A stretch of DNA of 21,363 nt from Thermoleophilaceae bacterium (GTDB taxonomy: Bacteria > Actinomycetota > Thermoleophilia > Solirubrobacterales > Thermoleophilaceae): the NCBI GenBank assembly GCA_013696905.1, contig JACCXP010000425.1:1-21363 (forward strand), written 5' to 3'. A model generated the notes under the pieces. The model was not told the DNA's origin. It saw only the letters and a program-made list of their open reading frames with translations, and did no database searches. Numbering within the stretch: position 1 is the first letter of the stretch; every line of letters starts with the position of its first letter. A program made the translations under genes and the position numbers. Shown piece by piece: positions 7,104-14,055 of the stretch.

Positions 7104-8627
7104 GTGGACGCCATAACCGGGATGGTCCAGGCGGTGGCCTCGGGCGGATTCGTCTTCTTCGGGCTGATTCTGCTCGGCGTCTTCGTGGGGATGCTGGTCG
7201 GCGTGCTTCCCGGCCTGACCTTCGTCATCGGCGTGCTGCTGATCCTGCCGTTCACGTATGCGATGGAAGCTTCGCAGGCGCTCGTGCTGATGATCGCGGT
7301 CTACGTCGCGGGCACGTACGGCGGGGTCCTCACCTCGATCCTGCTCAACATCCCGGGCGAGCCCAACGACGTCCCGCTGACGAAGGACGGCTATACGATG
7401 TCCCGCCAGGGCCGTGCCGCCGAGGCGCTCGGCTGGGCGGCGCTGGCCGCGCTCGTGGGGGGCATCGTCGGGTGGATCGCGCTCGTCTTCGTCTCCCAGC
7501 CATTTGCGGCGCTCGCCTTGCAGTTCGGGTCGGCGGAGTACTTCGCGATCATCCTGCTGGGGCTCACAGGCGTGCTGGCGCTCTCGGAGAGCTCAACCGC
7601 CAAGTCGTTCATCTCGCTGTTCGCCGGCATGCTGGTGGCGACGGTCGGGATCGACGACATCTACGGGGCCGTCCGCTACGACTTCGGCACCGATCTCCTG
7701 CGTGATGGGATCAACTACCTGGCGATCCTCGTCGGGGTGTACGCGCTGACGGAGTCGCTGACGCGCTTCGGCGAGCGCTTCGGAGGCAAGGTGGCGCAGC
7801 AGCCGGGCGAGGTGCGCACAACGCTGCCCGGGCTCTCCGCGATCCGCTCCAGAGCCGGCAGCTTCGTGCGCGGGACAAGCACCGGCGCGCTTATCAGCGC
7901 CGGCCCGGGCGTCGGCTCGACGGTCGGCGCGTTCGTGGCCTACGGCGTGGAGAAGCAGTTCGGCCGGCACAAGCTGGAGCTCGGCACCGGCTCGCCCTCC
8001 GGCATCATCGCGCCCCAGGCCGCCTCGACGGCCAACGTCAGCGGGGCGCTGATCCATCTGCTCGTCCTCGGGATCCCGGGCAGCGGCGCCTCGGCGGTCC
8101 TGCTCGGTGTCTTCCAGCTCAACAACATCAGCCCCGGGCCGCAGATCTTCGGGCAGCAGCCCGAGCTGATCTCGGCGATCTTCGCCGGGCTCCTTCTCAG
8201 CGTCCTGGCGATGTTCGTGATGGGAATCTTGGCGGCCAGGCCGCTGATCCGGATGCTCGCGCTGCCCGAGGTCTACATCACGGCCTTCGTCGTGCTGTTC
8301 GCCTACATGGGCGCATTCGCGCTGCGCCAGTCGATCTCCGACGTCTGGATCATGACGGCCTTCGGGCTGCTGGGGGTCTTCATGGTCAGGGGCGGCTATC
8401 CGCTCGCGCCGCTCGTGTTGGGCGCGATCCTCGGGCCGCTCGGAGAGCGATACTTCAACACGACGATGATCCGGACGGGCGGCGACTGGACGGTCTTCTT
8501 CACGCGGCCGCTGAGCGCGGTCCTGCTGGCGATCACGGCGGCCACCTTCGCCCTGCTCGCCTATCGGACCGTCAAGGAGAATCGCAGGGACCGCGCCCTG
8601 CTCGAGCAGCGCATCGCGGCGGGATAG
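7104..8627 (+). CDS. tctA: Tripartite tricarboxylate transporter, large membrane subunit TctA
   Basis: A 507-residue polytopic membrane protein of typical TctA length with about ten to twelve hydrophobic segments. Two family signature loops are present: G-M-L-V-G-V-L-P-G-L near residue 30, and G-T-Y-G-G-V-L-T-S-I-L-L-N-I-P-G near 70-85. The second half carries a related repeat, G-A-L-I-H-L-L-V-L-G-I-P-G-S near 312-325, reflecting the internal duplication of the family. Start is GTG at 7104 preceded by GAAGGGG at 7091-7097. It forms the channel of the binding-protein-dependent uptake system with tctB and tctC. Relatives carry di- and tricarboxylates, and one TTT system (SlcHFG) is assigned to sulfolactate, which suits this context. 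Substrate here is inferred from the neighbours. Confidence 0.93.
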   Translation: MDAITGMVQAVASGGFVFFGLILLGVFVGMLVGVLPGLTFVIGVLLILPFTYAMEASQALVLMIAVYVAGTYGGVLTSILLNIPGEPNDVPLTKDGYTMSRQGRAAEALGWAALAALVGGIVGWIALVFVSQPFAALALQFGSAEYFAIILLGLTGVLALSESSTAKSFISLFAGMLVATVGIDDIYGAVRYDFGTDLLRDGINYLAILVGVYALTESLTRFGERFGGKVAQQPGEVRTTLPGLSAIRSRAGSFVRGTSTGALISAGPGVGSTVGAFVAYGVEKQFGRHKLELGTGSPSGIIAPQAASTANVSGALIHLLVLGIPGSGASAVLLGVFQLNNISPGPQIFGQQPELISAIFAGLLLSVLAMFVMGILAARPLIRMLALPEVYITAFVVLFAYMGAFALRQSISDVWIMTAFGLLGVFMVRGGYPLAPLVLGAILGPLGERYFNTTMIRTGGDWTVFFTRPLSAVLLAITAATFALLAYRTVKENRRDRALLEQRIAAG

Positions 8628-8665
8628 GTAAATTCGGCATCAACGGCGAATGAGGAGGGGGAGAC

Positions 8666-9685
8666 TTGCGGATGGGAAACACAAGGGAACGGTGGGTCGC
8701 GGCGGTATCGGCGGTAGCGCTCGGGGTAGCAGCCTTCGCCGGCTGTGGCGACACGGGCGGTGAGAAGTCGGGCGGCGGAGGCGGTGGCGCTGGTGCCTCG
8801 GGCGAGTTCAAGCGACCGATAACCATGGTGGTACCGTTCGGCCCCGGTGTCGGTTCGGACCAAGCCGCACGGCTCTCTGCGCCGGTGATCGAGAAGGAGA
8901 TCGGCCAGCAGATCCCGGTGGTAAACGTGCCGGGCGCGACCGGCAACACCGGTATGACGAAGATGCTTCAGGGCCCTCCCGAGCAGTCCCTGGCGATCAT
9001 GCCGGCGGACACCTTGGCGACCGTGGTCGCCGGCACCTCCTCATTCCAGCTCGACGAGGTCGCGCCCGTCTGCCGGATCTCGAACGCGCCCTCGAGCCTA
9101 TGGGTCAACACGAAGGGCAAGTACAAGGACTGGGACGCGCTCGGCAAGGCGGCCAAGGAGAACCCGGGCGAGGTCGCCGTCGCAACCGTCGGCAAGGGCG
9201 GGATCGACGACATCGCGCTCGGCTCGCTCGAGCAGCAGGGCTTCAAGTTCCGTGCTGTGCCGTTCGCGGAGGGCTCCGAGCGTAAGGGGGCGGTGCTGAG
9301 CGGCGACACTGAAGCGATCTTCGAACAGGCCGGCGATGTGAAGGAGAACGTCGACGCCGGTCAGTTCAAGCCGGCGCTGCTGTTCGCCGACAAGAAGCAG
9401 GAGGGGCTCGAGGGGGACTACACGCTCGCCTCCGAGCTCGGGGTCGAGGAGTTCCTCGACCAGTGGCGCGGCATATTTGCGAACTCGGAGTTGGCGCCAG
9501 AGCAGCTGAAGACCCTGTCCGATGCCTGTTCCAAGGTCGAGCAGGATCCGAAGTTCGATGAGTTCCGTAAGAAAGCCCTCGAGCTCGAGGGCGGCTTCAT
9601 GGACTCGGAGGAGTTCGGGAAGTTCGTCAAGGACGAGCAGACGAAGATCAAGGACCTCGGCGCGAAGTACGGGGTCTTCAAGTAG
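8666..9685 (+). CDS. tctC: Tripartite tricarboxylate transporter substrate-binding lipoprotein TctC
   Basis: A 339-residue extracytoplasmic solute-binding protein. The N-terminus has a basic start, a hydrophobic stretch and a lipobox A-F-A-G-C with the lipidated cysteine at residue 27, followed by a Gly-rich linker (34-44) that holds the domain off the membrane. The mature domain opens with R-P-I-T-M-V-V-P-F-G-P-G, the TctC ligand-site signature, and continues with the two-lobe fold to V-F-K at the C-terminus. The TTG at 8666 was chosen because GGAGG in 8652-8661 lies at good distance; ATG at 8672 is the alternative and changes two residues only. It captures the anionic substrate for TctAB. 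A strong hairpin begins 9 nt after its stop. Confidence 0.9.
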   Translation: MRMGNTRERWVAAVSAVALGVAAFAGCGDTGGEKSGGGGGGAGASGEFKRPITMVVPFGPGVGSDQAARLSAPVIEKEIGQQIPVVNVPGATGNTGMTKMLQGPPEQSLAIMPADTLATVVAGTSSFQLDEVAPVCRISNAPSSLWVNTKGKYKDWDALGKAAKENPGEVAVATVGKGGIDDIALGSLEQQGFKFRAVPFAEGSERKGAVLSGDTEAIFEQAGDVKENVDAGQFKPALLFADKKQEGLEGDYTLASELGVEEFLDQWRGIFANSELAPEQLKTLSDACSKVEQDPKFDEFRKKALELEGGFMDSEEFGKFVKDEQTKIKDLGAKYGVFK

Positions 9686-9694
9686 GACACGGCG

Positions 9695-9727
9695 GCGGCC
9701 CCCCTCTCCCGGTGCGAGGGGGGCCGC
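9695..9727 (+). terminator. Strong 12-bp hairpin between transporter and aconitase-X genes
   Basis: Bases 9695-9706 (gcggcccccctc) pair perfectly with 9716-9727 (gaggggggccgc) around a 9-nt loop. There is no long T-run behind it, only tctccg, so termination may be partial. It sits between the tctC stop (9685) and the next ATG (9741). It could lower transcription of the downstream genes relative to the transporter or protect the 3' end of the upstream message. Confidence 0.6.
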
Positions 9728-9740
9728 TCTCCGCCAACCG

Positions 9741-10976
9741 ATGAAGCTCGACAGCGAGGAGCGCGAGATGCTGGCCGGCGCGGCCGGGCCGGCCGCGCGC
9801 TGGGGGATCGAGTACCAGCGCAGCGTCGGCGAGTTCTTCGGCGCCGAGCGGATGGTCGCGGTGCGCAGTGCCCACATCCACTGCGACGGCGAGGCGCTGG
9901 GCGAGCCGGGGGCGGCGTTCCTCGAGGACTGGGCGCGGCGCGGCGCACGCCTCGCGATCCCGATGACGATGGACCCGCGTAGCACCGACCCAGGACGCGC
10001 GCGCGAGATCGGCCAGGACGACGCGATCGTGGCCGAGGAGGCGCGGATCGTCGGAGCACTGACGGCGATGGGGGCGATCCCGTCGAACACCTGCATCAAC
10101 TACCAGACGCTCGACGTGCCGCATCTCGGCGAGCGCCTCGCGTGGGGGGATACCGGCACCGTCATCTGGGCAAACTCCGTGGCCGGGGCGCGCAGCAACT
10201 TCGAGGGCGGCCCGGCGGCGCTCGCCGCCGCGCTCACCGGACGGGTGGCCGAGTACGGCTTCCACCTCGACGAGCACCGGCGCGGCACCGTGCTCGTCGA
10301 GGTCGAGGATCAGCCGCGCTGCCTGACCGACTGGGGCGCGCTCGGCGCGCTCGTCGGCCGCGCCTACCCCGACTACTGGGAGGTGCCGGTGCTCACGGGG
10401 CTCGAGCGAAACCCCGCGCCCGACGAGCTCAAGCACCTCGGCGCGGCGCTCGCCTCCTACGGGTCTCAGGCGATGTTCCACATGATCGGCGTCACCCCGG
10501 AGGCGCGCAGCGTCGAGGACGCCTTCGGCGGCGAGCCGCCTGAGCGCCGTATGAGCGTCCCGCCGGGCGCGCTCGCCGGCCTCTACGAATCCTTTCTCCC
10601 CGAGCGAGGGGCCCCCGACCTGGTCGTCTTCGGCACGCCGCAGCTCTCGCTGCTCGAGTTCAGGCGCATCGCCGAGGGGCTGGCGGGCCGCAGCGTGCGT
10701 ACGACCGTGTTCCTCACGACGAGTGCTCAGGTGCGGGCCGGGGCCGACGACTACGGCTACACGGAGCTCGCGCGCGCGGCCGGGGCGGTCGTGCTGACGG
10801 GCGTCTGCTTCTACCTGATGACCGCGCGGGAGCTTGCGCGCACGCGTGGCTTTCGCACGCTCCTGACCGACTCCGCGAAGCTCGCGAACACGGTGCAGGG
10901 CTACGGCTACAACCCCGTCCTGCGCCCGACCGACGAGTGCGTCGAGATAGCGGTGCGCGGCCGCTTCGCGGCGTGA
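9741..10976 (+). CDS. Aconitase X catalytic (large) subunit, DUF521-type
   Basis: A 411-residue member of the aconitase X family, iron-dependent (de)hydratases without the classic aconitase architecture. Known members are bacterial cis-3-hydroxy-L-proline dehydratase and archaeal phosphomevalonate dehydratase. Family features are the start L-D-S-E-E-R-E-M-L-A-G, A-H-I-H near 44-47, S-N-T-C-I-N-Y with C118, the block W-A-N-S-V-A-G-A-R-S-N-F-E-G-G (143-157), G-V-C at 354-356 (C356), and T-D-S-A-K near 376-380. C118 and C356 are likely iron-cluster ligands. In the segment F-G-T-P-Q-L-S (297-303), where I recall other members having G-C-P-H, this protein has Thr. The ATG at 9741 is followed directly by the family N-terminus. 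It overlaps the small-subunit gene by 4 nt. Substrate is unknown; the sulfonate context makes a sulfo-hydroxy acid a candidate. Confidence 0.88.
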   Translation: MKLDSEEREMLAGAAGPAARWGIEYQRSVGEFFGAERMVAVRSAHIHCDGEALGEPGAAFLEDWARRGARLAIPMTMDPRSTDPGRAREIGQDDAIVAEEARIVGALTAMGAIPSNTCINYQTLDVPHLGERLAWGDTGTVIWANSVAGARSNFEGGPAALAAALTGRVAEYGFHLDEHRRGTVLVEVEDQPRCLTDWGALGALVGRAYPDYWEVPVLTGLERNPAPDELKHLGAALASYGSQAMFHMIGVTPEARSVEDAFGGEPPERRMSVPPGALAGLYESFLPERGAPDLVVFGTPQLSLLEFRRIAEGLAGRSVRTTVFLTTSAQVRAGADDYGYTELARAAGAVVLTGVCFYLMTARELARTRGFRTLLTDSAKLANTVQGYGYNPVLRPTDECVEIAVRGRFAA

Positions 10977-11398
10977 GCGCCGACGAGCGGCTTGTGCTGC
11001 GCGGTCCGGCGGGGTACGGCGAGGCGATCGAGGCCGAGGCGCTCGTCTCGTCGGATGGCTTCAGCGCGCGCTACGACCTCGACCACACGACCGGAGTGAT
11101 CTCGCGCGAGGCGCACGAGCTGTACGGCCAGTCGCTCGTCGGCAAGGTGCTCGTGGTCTCGACCGCGAAGGGCGGCACCGCCACCGGCTGGCGCCTGTTC
11201 GACCTCGTCGAGCGCGGGACCGCCCCGGCCGCGCTCGTCTTCAGGGCGACGAACCCGGTCATGGTGCAGGGCGCGGTTATGGCCGGGATCGCGATCATGC
11301 ACCGACTCGTGCCCGATCCCGTCGAGGCGATCGCGAGCGGCGACTGGCTGCGCCTGCGCCCGGCCGACGGCGAGATCGACGTGGAGCGGCGCGCGTGA
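10973..11398 (+). CDS. Aconitase X swivel-domain (small) subunit, DUF126-type
   Basis: A 141-residue partner of the preceding gene, starting at GTG 10973 within a GTGA overlap, which implies translational coupling. It carries the swivelling beta-barrel/alpha domain that closes the aconitase X active site. Recognisable parts are the L-D-H-T-T-G-V-I-S-R-E-A-H region near 43-55, the G-K-V-L-V-V-S-T-A-K-G-G-T-A-T-G-W segment near 65-80 (the substrate-binding Ser/Thr loop), and the N-P-V-M-V-Q-G-A-V-M-A-G-I-A stretch near 104-117. In many bacteria the two domains are fused; here they are separate genes, as in the two-subunit types. Its own stop overlaps the sulfite oxidase start. Confidence 0.87.
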   Translation: MSADERLVLRGPAGYGEAIEAEALVSSDGFSARYDLDHTTGVISREAHELYGQSLVGKVLVVSTAKGGTATGWRLFDLVERGTAPAALVFRATNPVMVQGAVMAGIAIMHRLVPDPVEAIASGDWLRLRPADGEIDVERRA

Positions 11399-12483
11399 GC
11401 GTGCCGCAGGGCACGAGCGGATCCGTGGAGATCAGCGAGCAGGAGCTCGCGCTTGCCACGCGCAACCACGGCATGCCACTCGAGGCGCTGCGGCACGAGA
11501 TCACGCCGATCGGGCTGCACTACCTGCTGATCCACTACGACATCCCGGTGGTCGACGCGGCCGGATGGCGGCTCGAGGTCGGCGGGCTGCTCGAGCGGCC
11601 GCTCGAGCTCTCGCTCGAGCAGCTGCGCGCCCGCCCGCGCGTGACCGCCGCGGTCACGATGGAGTGCGCCGGCAACGGGCGCGCAAGCCTGTCGCCGCGT
11701 CCGCTGTCGCAGCCGTGGCTGCTCGAGGCCGTCGGCACCGCCGAGTGGACGGGCACACCGCTCGCCCCGCTGATCGAGGAGTGCGGGATCGCAGCCGAGG
11801 CGATCGAGCTCGTCTTCACGGGAATCGACCGCGGCGTCGAGGGTGGAGTCGAGCAGTTCTACGAGCGCAGCCTCTCCCTCGACGACGCGCTCGGCGAGGA
11901 CGTGTTGCTCGCCTACGAGGCGAACGGCCGCCCGCTCCCACCGCAGCACGGCTACCCGCTGCGGCTCGTCGTGCCGGGCTGGTACGGCATGACGAGCGTC
12001 AAGTGGCTGCGCTCGATCACGGCCGTCGCCGAGCCGTTCGAGGGCTACCAGCAGGCGCGGGGCTACCGAATGATGCGCTCAGCCGACGATCCCGGCACGC
12101 CGGTCACCCGCATGGTGCCCCGCTCGCTGATGGCACCGCCCGGGATCCCCGACTTCATGTCGAGGCGGCGCTTCCTGGCGCTCGGGCCGGTCGACCTCGA
12201 GGGCCGCGCTTGGTCGGGCCTCGGCACGATCGAGCGCGTCGACGTGAGCGCCGACGGCGGCGAGACGTGGATCGCCGCGGAGCTCGCCCCGCAGCGCTCG
12301 CCGCTCGCGTGGCGCGGCTGGACGTGGGCATGGGAGCCGCCCGGAGCGGGCGACTACGAGCTCTGCTCACGGGCGATCGACTCGGCGGGCAACGAACAGC
12401 CGCTCAACGCCGAGTGGAACCTCAAGGGCTACGCCAACAACTCGGTCCAGCGGGTGCCGGTGCAGGTCACCGACCAGCGCTAG
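11395..12483 (+). CDS. Sulfite oxidase-family molybdopterin enzyme (no signal peptide)
   Basis: A 362-residue protein that fits the sulfite oxidase/sulfite dehydrogenase catalytic subunit, oxidising sulfite to sulfate. Residues ~30-215 form the molybdopterin domain with the Mo-binding cysteine C91 in T-M-E-C-A-G-N-G-R and the H-G-Y-P-L-R-L-V-V-P-G-W-Y-G motif near 182-195, followed by S-V-K-W. Residues ~230-358 are the dimerisation domain with I-x-R-V-D-V-S-A-D-G-G-E-T-W. There is no heme b5 domain and no Tat or Sec signal, so it should act in the cytosol; the electron acceptor is not encoded nearby. The GTG at 11395 overlaps the aconitase X small-subunit stop by 4 nt. A role in removing sulfite made by Xsc (and perhaps by the aconitase X) is well supported by position. 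Confidence 0.88.
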   Translation: MSVPQGTSGSVEISEQELALATRNHGMPLEALRHEITPIGLHYLLIHYDIPVVDAAGWRLEVGGLLERPLELSLEQLRARPRVTAAVTMECAGNGRASLSPRPLSQPWLLEAVGTAEWTGTPLAPLIEECGIAAEAIELVFTGIDRGVEGGVEQFYERSLSLDDALGEDVLLAYEANGRPLPPQHGYPLRLVVPGWYGMTSVKWLRSITAVAEPFEGYQQARGYRMMRSADDPGTPVTRMVPRSLMAPPGIPDFMSRRRFLALGPVDLEGRAWSGLGTIERVDVSADGGETWIAAELAPQRSPLAWRGWTWAWEPPGAGDYELCSRAIDSAGNEQPLNAEWNLKGYANNSVQRVPVQVTDQR

Positions 12484-12511
12484 CACCGCGAGCGACAGAG
12501 GCCGGCCACCG

Positions 12512-12842
12512 GTGAGCGGGCGCGAACGAGACCTCATACGACGTGCGACGCGGTCCCTGCATCGGCACGTGCCCGAGCTGGCCGAGGTCGCCGTGCACGA
12601 GCTCGGCCGTGGGCTCGACACAGCGCCTTCGTCGCCGACCACCTGGTCCTGCAGTCGCCGACGGCGGCAGCGTGACCCGCGAAGCTCGCCTACTCGAGCT
12701 TGTCGCGCAGCACGTGTCGATCCCCGTCCCAGCTCCTCGCTTCGCGGACGAGGACGACGGCGTGCTCGCCTACCCGCTGCTCCCCGGACAGCCGCTGCTC
12801 GGCCGCAGTGCGCCGCGCGCCAGCGCCCACCTCGCCCGCGAG
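12512..12842 (+). pseudogene. Frameshifted aminoglycoside phosphotransferase-like (APH/choline kinase fold) remnant
   Basis: Pieces of one protein are spread over three frames. From GTG 12512 the first frame reads a helix-rich start with L-H-R-H-V-P-E-L-A and then H-E-L-G-R-G-L-D (to ~12619). The next frame continues S-A-F-V-A-D-H-L-V-L (12622-12651). A third resumes at ~12669 with T-R-E-A-R-L-L-E-L-V-A, then P-V-P-A-P-R-F and A-Y-P-L-L-P-G-Q-P-L (to ~12795). In this order they match the N-lobe of small-molecule phosphotransferases: the G-x-D-N-x-A-F-V strand, the E-A-x-x-L-x-x-L helix, and the Y-x-x-L-P-G hinge. The catalytic C-lobe (H-G-D and D-x-D motifs) is missing. Two frameshifts plus truncation make this a dead gene. 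It follows the sulfite oxidase by 28 nt. Confidence 0.65.
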
Positions 12843-13175
12843 CGCTCCGCGGCCGCTGTCGCCCTGGGTTCCGCCGCCGTGCTCATTAAGGTGGCTGCGG
12901 GGCTTCTTGCGCTCGCGCTGGCGCAGCCCTGGGGCCGGCGCCTCGCGCGGCCATGGCTCCTGACGGCCAACGGCGCGGCCGGCGCCGTCCTCATCGTCTG
13001 GGGTGGAGCGAACGTGCTCGTCGGCGCGCTCGTGCTCGGCGAGGTCATCACCCCGGCGGCGCCGGTCGACGAGCATGCGCTGCGCTGGCACGTCTTCGTC
13101 TGGGACCTGTGGTTCCTCGTGTGGGGCGTGCTCCTCGCCGTGGCGGTCGCGCGCCACGCGCGCCGAACGAGGTGA
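12843..13175 (+). pseudogene. C-terminal part of a DUF3995-like membrane protein, joined to the phosphotransferase remnant
   Basis: In the same frame as the last phosphotransferase piece, the sequence turns abruptly into a membrane protein with hydrophobic segments near 12870-12935, 12955-13050 and 13090-13155, ending in A-R-H-A-R-R-T-R and TGA. The texture, with P-W-G-R-R-L-A-R-P-W, then G-G-A-N-V-L-V-G-A-L-V-L, then L-R-W-H-V-F-V-W-D, resembles the C-terminal part of DUF3995-type small membrane proteins of actinobacteria. The family N-terminus is absent, which suggests a deletion that fused two unrelated genes. A GTG at 12543 could in principle start a 210-residue hybrid protein, but it would have a nonsense N-terminus. 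Bases 13176-13265 between this and the next gene hold nothing I can identify. Confidence 0.5.
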
Positions 13176-13265
13176 GGTAGTCGTTGAGCATGCGGGTCGC
13201 CGGTGCTCCGCGAGATCTCGCCGAACCCCGAGTCGGACGAGGCAGTTCGCTCGCGAAACGGCCGC

Positions 13266-14054
13266 TCACAGCCCGCGCATGGCGCCGCCGTCGACCGCCA
13301 CCACGGTGCCGGTCACGAAGCTCGCACGCTCGGAGGCCAGAAAGGCGATCACGTCGGCGATCTCCTCGGGCCGGGCCGCGCGCCCGAGCGGCACGTGCGA
13401 GAGCCAGCGCCGGCCAGCCTCCTCGACCGACACTCCGAGCAGCTCCGCCTCGGTCTCGAAGACCTGGCGCAGCCGGCGCGTGTCCACCGGCGCAGGGCTC
13501 ACGCCGGTCACGCGGATCCCGTGGCGGGCCTCCTCGTGCGCGAGGCCGACGGTGAAGTTGACGAGGCCGGCGTTGGCGACGCCCGCGGGCAGAGCGCGGC
13601 CGTCGGGCTGCTTGCCGCGGTGTCCGATGACGTTCACGATCGCACCGCCACCGCCCGAGCGCATCAGTGGCAGCGCCGCCCGACAGCAGCGGATCTGGCC
13701 GCGCAGCTTGAGCGCCAGGCTCTCGTCCCAGTCGTCCTCCGAGAGCTCGACGAAGCTCCCGCCCTTGGCGGCTCCGAGCGAGTTCACGAGCACATCGAGC
13801 CCACCGAGCTCCGAACCGACAGCGGCGACCATCCGCTCGACGTCGCCGGGGTCCGTGGCGTCGCAGCGAAGCGCGAGCGGCGCGCGACCGCTCTCACGCT
13901 CGATCTCAGCGGTCGCATCCGCGAGCGCGCCGGGATCGCGGGCGGCGATCGCCACCCGCGCGCCCTCGGCGGCCAGCGCGAGCGCGCTCGCCCGGCCGAT
14001 CCCACGGCTGCCGCCGGTGACGAGCGCGACCTTGCCCTCGAGCCCGAGGTCCAC
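13266..14054 (-). CDS. Short-chain dehydrogenase/reductase-fold protein lacking the catalytic tyrosine
   Basis: A 262-residue Rossmann-fold SDR. The nucleotide site is intact: T-G-G-S-R-G-I-G at 13-20, a C-D-A-T-D block, and N-S-L-G-A-A in place of N-N-A-G. The usual Ser...Tyr-x-x-x-Lys catalytic set is not there. The region that should hold it reads V-N-V-I-G-H-R-G-K, then A-G-V-A-N-A-G-L, so Tyr is Ala and Lys is Asn, and the whole protein contains no tyrosine at all. The C-terminal G-x-V-V-A-V-D-G-G-A signature is present. It may be a non-redox or atypical SDR or use another acid (inference). Start is GTG 14054, one base after the stop of the enolase-superfamily gene; it is the last gene of the minus-strand operon. 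Confidence 0.85.
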   Translation of the reverse strand: MDLGLEGKVALVTGGSRGIGRASALALAAEGARVAIAARDPGALADATAEIERESGRAPLALRCDATDPGDVERMVAAVGSELGGLDVLVNSLGAAKGGSFVELSEDDWDESLALKLRGQIRCCRAALPLMRSGGGGAIVNVIGHRGKQPDGRALPAGVANAGLVNFTVGLAHEEARHGIRVTGVSPAPVDTRRLRQVFETEAELLGVSVEEAGRRWLSHVPLGRAARPEEIADVIAFLASERASFVTGTVVAVDGGAMRGL

Positions 14055-14055
14055 G

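Noticed and set aside
8633..8654. ATTCG/CGAAT inverted repeat between tctA and tctC
   Set aside because: Only 5-bp arms with a long gap and overlapping the ribosome binding region; too weak to call.
12543..13175. A functional 210-residue protein from GTG 12543
   Set aside because: The first ~40 residues are out of frame with the phosphotransferase and the rest joins two truncated unrelated domains; treated as pseudogene sequence.
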